Shown piece after piece: positions 58,793 to 64,000 of a DNA stretch of 64,000 nt. A model generated the notes under the pieces. The model saw only the letters and a list, made by a program, of their open reading frames with translations, was not told where the DNA came from and did no database searches. Position 1 is the first letter of the stretch. Every line of letters begins with the position of its first letter. A program made the translations under genes and the position numbers. The stretch lies in the NCBI RefSeq assembly GCF_017833415.1, contig NZ_JAFICC010000014.1, positions 1 through 64,000 on the forward strand, given 5' to 3'. Origin of the DNA: Flavobacterium sp. 1355 (lineage in GTDB: Bacteria > Bacteroidota > Bacteroidia > Flavobacteriales > Flavobacteriaceae).

Positions 58793-59704
58793 ATGAACAA
58801 CTTTATTTTAATATTCTTCTTTCTCTTTTTAGGTTTGCTTCTGCAAAGAGTAAAACAGTTTCCTGTCAATACTTATAAGGTTTTAAATAAAATTGTCATT
58901 TACATTTGTTTACCGGCAATTACCTTATTTCATATTCCGAAAATAAAATGGAACAATGATTTGCTTTTTCCTATAGCATCCGGCTGGATTACTTTTATTC
59001 TGGCTTTTGTATTTTTTCATTTTTTGGGAAAACGATTCGGCTGGTCTAATAAATTGATTGGCTGTTTGATTTTGACGGCAGGATTAAGTAATTCTTCGTT
59101 TCTTGGATATCCAATAATTGAAGCTTTGTTTGGCAAAAAAGGTTTAGAAACAGCCATTTTGGTAGATCAGCCGGGAACTTTTGTAGTGGTATCTACTTTG
59201 GGTGTTTTTGTTGCCGCTTTTTATTCAAAAGGAAGCCCTGATACCTTTAGCATTATAAAGAAAGTACTTTTCTTTCCGCCGTTCCTTACTTTTGTTTTTG
59301 CCTGTTTCATGAATATTTTTCAATTTGATTTTGATGAAAACCTTCAAGCTGTTTTGTTGAAGCTGGGAAGTATTGTAACACCATTAGCTTTACTTTCTGT
59401 TGGATTACAGTTGACATTTGACCGAAAAAGCAAACATTGGAAATTTCTGAGGCTTGGACTTTTTTACAAACTAATCCTGGCGCCTTTTATAATTTTGGTT
59501 TTATATGTTTTTATTTTAAAACAACATTCTGAAGCCATTAAGATAACACTTATGGAAATGGCGATGGCTCCAATGATTACAGGAGCAATTTTGGCTTCTA
59601 CTTATGGGCTGAAACCAAAACTGAGCAGTATGATGATTGGTTTCGGAATTCCGATTTCTTTTGTAACGCTTGCTGTTTGGTACTTTGCTGTACAGTTTAT
59701 TTAG
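58793..59704 (+). CDS. AEC-family permease
   Basis: A 303-aa protein with about ten membrane helices in two halves, the auxin-efflux-carrier (Mem_trans) family. Typical marks are LNKIVIYICLPAITLFHIPK and LLKLGSIVTPLALLSVGLQL. Bacterial members export organic acids such as malate; the substrate here is unknown. It is transcribed from its own promoter box. Confidence 0.88.
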   Translation: MNNFILIFFFLFLGLLLQRVKQFPVNTYKVLNKIVIYICLPAITLFHIPKIKWNNDLLFPIASGWITFILAFVFFHFLGKRFGWSNKLIGCLILTAGLSNSSFLGYPIIEALFGKKGLETAILVDQPGTFVVVSTLGVFVAAFYSKGSPDTFSIIKKVLFFPPFLTFVFACFMNIFQFDFDENLQAVLLKLGSIVTPLALLSVGLQLTFDRKSKHWKFLRLGLFYKLILAPFIILVLYVFILKQHSEAIKITLMEMAMAPMITGAILASTYGLKPKLSSMMIGFGIPISFVTLAVWYFAVQFI

Positions 59705-59816
59705 TCTTAAAATAGTAATTATATAGAGAATATAGAATTTAACTTTTTTTTTGAATTTTGATTGTTTTCTCAATGCATTTTTTAGTTAATTTTAGAGGAA
59801 CTAAAAAATATAAATT

Positions 59817-60455
59817 ATGTCAACATTAAGATTAGGCGATATAGCTCCGGACTTCCATGCAGAAACTACACAGGGACCAATTAATTTTCACGAATGGCTG
59901 GGAGATTCATGGGGCGTTTTATTTTCGCATCCTGCAGATTTTACTCCTGTTTGTACAACTGAATTAGGTACTGTTGCGAACTATGTCCCTGAATTTGCAA
60001 AAAGAAATACGAAGGTTATTGCACTAAGTGTAGATGGTTTGGATTCTCACTTAGAGTGGATTAAAGATATAAACGAAACGCAAAATACAGAAGTTAATTT
60101 CCCAATCATTGCAGACGAAGATAAAAAAGTAGCAAATCTGTATGATATGCTTCATCCAAACGCAAGTGATAAATTTACTGTTCGTTCTGTGTTTGTAATT
60201 GGAGCTGATAAAAAAATAAAATTAACGCTGACTTATCCGGCTTCGACAGGAAGAAATTTTGATGAATTGCTTCGCGTTATCGACAGTTTACAATTAACTG
60301 CAAATTATAGCGTTGCAACTCCTGCAAACTGGAAAGACGGGGAAGATGTAGTGATTGCTCCGGCAATTCCTGACAGTGATATCCCGGCTAAATTTCCAAA
60401 AGGACATACACCAATTAAACCGTATTTGCGTATGACACCGCAACCGAATAAATAA
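59817..60455 (+). CDS. 1-Cys peroxiredoxin (Prx6 type)
   Basis: Reduces peroxides in the cytoplasm. The peroxidatic Cys46 is in HPADFTPVCTTELG, and the C-terminal region is Prx6-like (ANYSVATPANWKDGEDVVIAP then PKGHTPIKPYLRMTPQP, each part short). At 212 aa it has the long Prx6 C-terminal domain and no clear resolving cysteine. No OxyR-like site visible. A facing octamer array separates it from the Kef gene. Confidence 0.92.
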   Translation: MSTLRLGDIAPDFHAETTQGPINFHEWLGDSWGVLFSHPADFTPVCTTELGTVANYVPEFAKRNTKVIALSVDGLDSHLEWIKDINETQNTEVNFPIIADEDKKVANLYDMLHPNASDKFTVRSVFVIGADKKIKLTLTYPASTGRNFDELLRVIDSLQLTANYSVATPANWKDGEDVVIAPAIPDSDIPAKFPKGHTPIKPYLRMTPQPNK

Positions 60456-60457
60456 GG

Positions 60458-60555
60458 TTTCTGAGTTGCTAAGATACTAAGGTGCTAAGTCTCTAAAATT
60501 TGTTGAGAAAAAAAACTCAGTATCTTAGAATCTTATCACCTTAGCTACTTTAAAA
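60458..60555. repeat. Facing pair of octamer arrays (5 + 5), CTAAG type
   Basis: Five direct octamers (60458-60497, with TTGCTAAG, ATACTAAG and GTGCTAAG in order) face five reverse octamers (60516-60555), over 18 nt. Strict 8-bp period. It lies between the peroxiredoxin and Kef genes, which converge. Confidence 0.85.
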
Positions 60556-60560
60556 AAAAG

Positions 60561-62795
60561 CTATTTCTTAAGCAGCTCTTTCATTTTTTTCCTATCACCT
60601 ACAACCCAGATAATGTCATTTTTTTCGAGAATTAAATGTGATTCAGGGTTTAGGATTCTGTTTCCGTTTCTTTCAATTCCTACGACCATTCCGTTAGTTT
60701 TAGTTCTAAATTGCCCAATACTTCTTTGGATAAAATCTTCATCAGAAACTTCTAATTGGCGTAAAACTATTTGAGATTCTTCTACCGTTTGAGCGTCATC
60801 GGTTTCATTTTGGTTGAGATATTTTGTAAATTCAGTAACCTGTGCATCTGTACCTATCACACAAATTTCGTCTCCCGGAAATATTCTTTCATTTTTGGTC
60901 GGAATAGAAATTGTGATATCACCTCTTTTTATATAGGCAATATTAATTCCCATTTGTTCCCGAATTCTTAATTCCTGTAATGTTTTTCCGGCCAGATTAG
61001 ACTCTCTTCCAATATCAAAAAAAGACATGTGCCCATCCCAGGGCATTAGATTAGCATAACGTCTGTCAATTTTTTTGTTCTCCCGATCGTTTAAATTCTT
61101 TAAAAAGTGACTTTCAATTTTGTGATATTGTTCATTTAGTTTTTTCGGGAATAATTGATAAGCTGCTATGGCAATAATTAAAGCCACAAATGCTACTAAA
61201 GGAGAAAAGAAAATATTTAATAAGAAACCAATAAAAAACAAACCAAGGCTCATTCTAATTAAAATCAGCATTAATAAGGCACCTCTGTATTTACGCTCCT
61301 CCCATAATAATTCGACTTCTTCTGCAGCCACACGCCGCAATGAAAGTGCCCATAAAAAAGGTGCAATTACAACTAATGTGATAAAAGCCGCCAGAGTATT
61401 TCCAAATCTTGTATCAGCAACCAAAGGTGCTACGAATTTAGATGACAATAAAATTATGGCTGCAATAATAATAGTGTGTATTATGATTTGAATGACATAA
61501 GCATTCATTACTTTTTGCCAGGTACTAACCGCCTTTATGGCTTGGGCATTAACACTATAACGGTTGATGTTTTTGATCCATTTTTTGGGTAATTTTCGTT
61601 CCAGAAATTCAGAAAAGGGCACTGCATATTTTACCATAAATGGCGTAGTAAATGTTGTTATCGCAGAAACTGCCACAACAACAGGATATAAGAAAGAACT
61701 TGTAACGTTTAGCGTCATTCCGAGTGTTGCAATAATAAACGAAAACTCACCAATTTGCGATAAACTCATCCCGGTTTGCACGGATTGTTTAAGAGGCTGC
61801 CCGGCTAATAAAGCCCCTATTGTTGAACTTACAGATTGACCAACTATGATTACAACCGTTAATATAGCAACAGGAGCAGCATGTTCGTATAACATTTTTG
61901 GGTCTATTAACATTCCAACCGATACAAAAAATATCGCACCAAATAAATCTTTTACAGGTTTTATTAAATGTTCAATATGTTCTGCCTGTGTGGTTTCTGC
62001 AATAATAGAACCCATTATAAAAGCACCCAATGCAGGAGAAAAACCAACATTTGCCGCAAAACTTACCATCATTAAACATAATGCCAATGAAACAATAAGC
62101 AGCATTTCATCTGTCAATAAATGTTTTGTTTTTTTAAGAAGTGTCGGGATAAAAAAGATTCCGCCTACAAACCAAACAGTCAAAAAGAATATTAGTTTTA
62201 AAACAGACATCATTAATTCGCCTCCTGAAAATTGCTGACTTACCGCAATAGTCGAAAGTAAAACCATCATCAAAATGGCTACAATATCCTGAACAATAAG
62301 CGAGCCGATTACAATGCCGGCAAATTTTTGTGCTTTTACGCCCAATTCATCAAATGTTTTCAGAATAATTGTTGTCGAAGAAATAGATAAAATTACCCCA
62401 AGAAAAATGCTATCCATTGATGACCAGCCCATCCATTGCCCAACTAAATACCCTACGAGAACCATAGTAGCTATTTGGGTTATAGCTGTAATAGATGCTG
62501 TTCCGCCAACTTTCATTAGTTTTTTAAAACTAAATTCGAGCCCTAAACTAAATAGCAGAATGATTACTCCAATTTCTGCCCAGACTTCGACACTTTTCAT
62601 CTCGGTTATAGTCGGAAAAAAATCAAAATGATTTCCGGCCAGAAATCCTGCAATTAGATAGCCTAAAACCAAAGGCTGTTTCATTTTTTTAAACAGGAGT
62701 ACTGCAATTCCGGCGGTCATCAGAATTAATCCAAGGTCGCTGATCAAAGGTTGTAAATGGTGAGTACTTTCTGCAGCGGCGTTTAAGGCAATCAT
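60561..62795 (-). CDS. Kef-type cation:proton antiporter with two RCK-C domains
   Basis: A 744-aa inner-membrane antiporter: about 12 helices in residues 15-400 (CPA2 Na+/H+ exchanger domain), a further helical stretch to about 540, then two TrkA-C (RCK_C) domains at about 575-660 and 675-744. No nucleotide-binding TrkA-N is seen. It probably exchanges K+ or Na+ for protons. Its start follows the shared AATACCACTTTATG leader. Confidence 0.88.
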   Translation of the reverse strand: MIALNAAAESTHHLQPLISDLGLILMTAGIAVLLFKKMKQPLVLGYLIAGFLAGNHFDFFPTITEMKSVEVWAEIGVIILLFSLGLEFSFKKLMKVGGTASITAITQIATMVLVGYLVGQWMGWSSMDSIFLGVILSISSTTIILKTFDELGVKAQKFAGIVIGSLIVQDIVAILMMVLLSTIAVSQQFSGGELMMSVLKLIFFLTVWFVGGIFFIPTLLKKTKHLLTDEMLLIVSLALCLMMVSFAANVGFSPALGAFIMGSIIAETTQAEHIEHLIKPVKDLFGAIFFVSVGMLIDPKMLYEHAAPVAILTVVIIVGQSVSSTIGALLAGQPLKQSVQTGMSLSQIGEFSFIIATLGMTLNVTSSFLYPVVVAVSAITTFTTPFMVKYAVPFSEFLERKLPKKWIKNINRYSVNAQAIKAVSTWQKVMNAYVIQIIIHTIIIAAIILLSSKFVAPLVADTRFGNTLAAFITLVVIAPFLWALSLRRVAAEEVELLWEERKYRGALLMLILIRMSLGLFFIGFLLNIFFSPLVAFVALIIAIAAYQLFPKKLNEQYHKIESHFLKNLNDRENKKIDRRYANLMPWDGHMSFFDIGRESNLAGKTLQELRIREQMGINIAYIKRGDITISIPTKNERIFPGDEICVIGTDAQVTEFTKYLNQNETDDAQTVEESQIVLRQLEVSDEDFIQRSIGQFRTKTNGMVVGIERNGNRILNPESHLILEKNDIIWVVGDRKKMKELLKK

Positions 62796-62836
62796 AAAGT
62801 GGTATTTTTTCAGGAGCTCAACCAGCTTTCTGTTTC

Positions 62837-62877
62837 AGTCTTTCCTTAAAAATGAAATTTTAAGAAAGACTTTTTTT
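62837..62877 (+). terminator. Terminator-shaped hairpin upstream of the Kef gene
   Basis: AGTCTTTCCTTAAAA pairs with TTTTAAGAAAGACT (one bulge), followed by seven T on the plus strand. No plus-strand gene ends here, so its role is unclear; on the minus strand it would be a leader hairpin of the Kef gene. Confidence 0.4.
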
Positions 62878-62954
62878 AAATGAAAATTCATCTGACTTTT
62901 TATCAAATAAAAATCTCAGTGAAGTAATCTGGCTAGTTTGCTCAAAATAATTAA

Positions 62955-62989
62955 TAAAAAAAAGCTATCTCGATAAAGATAGCTTTTTT
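62955..62989 (-). terminator. Terminator of purB
   Basis: AAAAAAGCTATCT pairs with AGATAGCTTTTTT; on the minus strand the T run follows. It lies 24 nt after the purB stop. Confidence 0.85.
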
Positions 62990-63012
62990 TGACAAAATAG
63001 TTTACGTTTTAT

Positions 63013-64000
63013 TTAAATTCCTGTGTAATTACTAGGAGTTATTTGCATTAATTCGGCTCTAATGGCATCAGAAACATCTAAAGTCGCAATAAAATTATGA
63101 ATTGCATTTTTGTCGATTGCTTCATTTGTCCTTGTTAAACCTTTTAGAGCTTCATAAGGATTAGGATAAGCTTCACGACGTAAAATAGTCTGAATCGCTT
63201 CTGCCACAACTGCCCAGTTTCTCTCTAAATCTTCGGCAAATTTAGATTCGTTAAGCAATAATTTGTTTAACCCTTTAAGTGTTGCCTCAAAAGCAATAAT
63301 AGTGTGGCCAATAGGAACACCAATATTACGAAGAACAGTGCTGTCTGTTAAATCTCGCTGTAACCTCGAAATTGGCAGTTTAGCTGACAGATGTTCAAAA
63401 ATAGCATTTGCCATTCCTAAATTTCCTTCAGAATTTTCAAAATCAATCGGGTTTACTTTATGTGGCATCGCAGAAGATCCAATTTCGCCTGCTTTGATTT
63501 TTTGTTTAAAATAATCCATTGAAACATACGTCCAGATATCACGGTCTAAATCGATAATGATATTGTTGATTCTTTTTAATGCGTCAAAAAACGCTGCAAA
63601 ATGATCATAATGCTCAATTTGTGTTGTTGGAAAAGAATGTTGCAGACCAAGTTCAGTTTCAACAAATTTATTTCCAAATTGTTTCCAGTCTATTTGTGGA
63701 TAAGCTACATGATGTGCGTTGAAGTTTCCTGTTGCACCGCCAAATTTGGCAGCAAACGGAATGTTGAATAATAAACGCATCTGTTCTTCTAAACGTTCTA
63801 CAAAAACCAAAATCTCTTTTCCTAAACGGGTAGGAGAGGCTGGCTGCCCGTGCGTACGTGCCAACATCGGAATATCCTTCCATTCTGTGCTTAAATCTTT
63901 TAATTTTGAAATTAAAGAAATTAAACCTGGCATATAAACCTGCTCAAAAGCTTCTTTTGTAGAAAGTGGAATCGCAGTATTGTTAATATCCTGAGATGTT
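63013..64000 (-). CDS. purB: Adenylosuccinate lyase, partial at window end
   Basis: Catalyses two steps of purine synthesis (SAICAR to AICAR; adenylosuccinate to AMP). The fumarase-superfamily signature SSAMPHKVNPIDFENSEG is present, and the frame continues past the ATG at 63933 with TSQDINNTAIPL, typical of PurB, so that ATG is internal. The gene enters from the right edge; its 5' end is outside the window. About 329 codons are visible. Confidence 0.95.
   Translation of the reverse strand, partial: TSQDINNTAIPLSTKEAFEQVYMPGLISLISKLKDLSTEWKDIPMLARTHGQPASPTRLGKEILVFVERLEEQMRLLFNIPFAAKFGGATGNFNAHHVAYPQIDWKQFGNKFVETELGLQHSFPTTQIEHYDHFAAFFDALKRINNIIIDLDRDIWTYVSMDYFKQKIKAGEIGSSAMPHKVNPIDFENSEGNLGMANAIFEHLSAKLPISRLQRDLTDSTVLRNIGVPIGHTIIAFEATLKGLNKLLLNESKFAEDLERNWAVVAEAIQTILRREAYPNPYEALKGLTRTNEAIDKNAIHNFIATLDVSDAIRAELMQITPSNYTGI

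Noticed and set aside
60458..60555. rho-independent terminator only
   Set aside because: The arms are built from 8-bp words and pair imperfectly; a T run is lacking. The terminator role is secondary at best.

Overview
The window looks like a piece of chromosome from a Flavobacterium or a close relative (Bacteroidota). Supporting signs are the AT-rich sequence, the TAnnTTTG-type -7 promoter boxes about 20 nt before many starts, the near absence of Shine-Dalgarno sequences, the long (482 aa) GAPDH, a two-zinc-motif DnaJ, a PafA-type alkaline phosphatase, an MtaB-type methylthiotransferase and TonB-plug/SusC-like sequence motifs. I see no phage, insertion sequence, CRISPR array, rRNA or integration site. 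One tRNA (Trp, CCA) is present. Most genes are core metabolism, information processing and envelope functions.

Layout. 0-10.7 kb: pafA; ald with a divergent Lrp-type regulator; gapdh; an HtrA protease divergent from dapF, which is followed by a GNAT enzyme and mltG; then a lysozyme-like exported protein. 10.7-15.5 kb (minus): udk, a DivIC/FtsB-like protein and both methylmalonyl-CoA mutase subunits, with a tiny membrane protein between them; the mutase chaperone meaB lies 42 kb away. 15.7-21 kb (minus): a dienoyl-CoA-reductase-like SDR, an aminotransferase, a TonB-C lipoprotein, an RsmI-like methylase, a LMW phosphatase and dnaA. 21-28.4 kb: thioesterase, ribD-HAD-yigZ, GNAT, prmC, a MacB-like permease, hisS, then tRNA-Trp. 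28.9-36.3 kb (plus): grpE-dnaJ, an ABC exporter pair, an NtrC-like response regulator without a DNA-binding domain, a one-lobed DEAD-box-like protein, a hydrolase and a DUF2007 protein. 36.4-42.4 kb: HAD, GNAT, mtaB, an SDR and hypotheticals. 42.4-46.2 kb (minus): a sigma factor, a membrane protein ending in plug-like repeats and an exported plug-plus-VWA protein, which look like one signalling unit. 46.4-57.4 kb: PPK2, a PhoX-like lipoprotein, an imelysin-like/di-haem peroxidase fusion, MATE, an LTA-synthase-like sulfatase and meaB. 57.5-64 kb: an Rrf2 regulator with an NmrA-type reductase, an AEC carrier, a 1-Cys peroxiredoxin, a Kef-type antiporter and purB, which runs off the window end.

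The most unusual structure is between the genes. Many intergenic spaces hold short arrays of a degenerate word repeated with a strict 7- or 8-bp period, very often exactly five copies. They occur either singly, directly against a start codon (7845-7879, 26917-26951, 34473-34507), or as a facing pair that would fold in RNA (31794-31868, 33189-33297, 40829-40939, 60458-60555, and partly 56198-56276). Other dispersed hairpin families accompany them (5395-5447 with 36259-36352; 40167-40266 with 57423-57561; 46326-46415). I know that Flavobacterium genomes carry intergenic repeats, but I do not know a description of this five-word rule; it is my main candidate for something undescribed. The sigma/plug/VWA locus is the main protein-level candidate.
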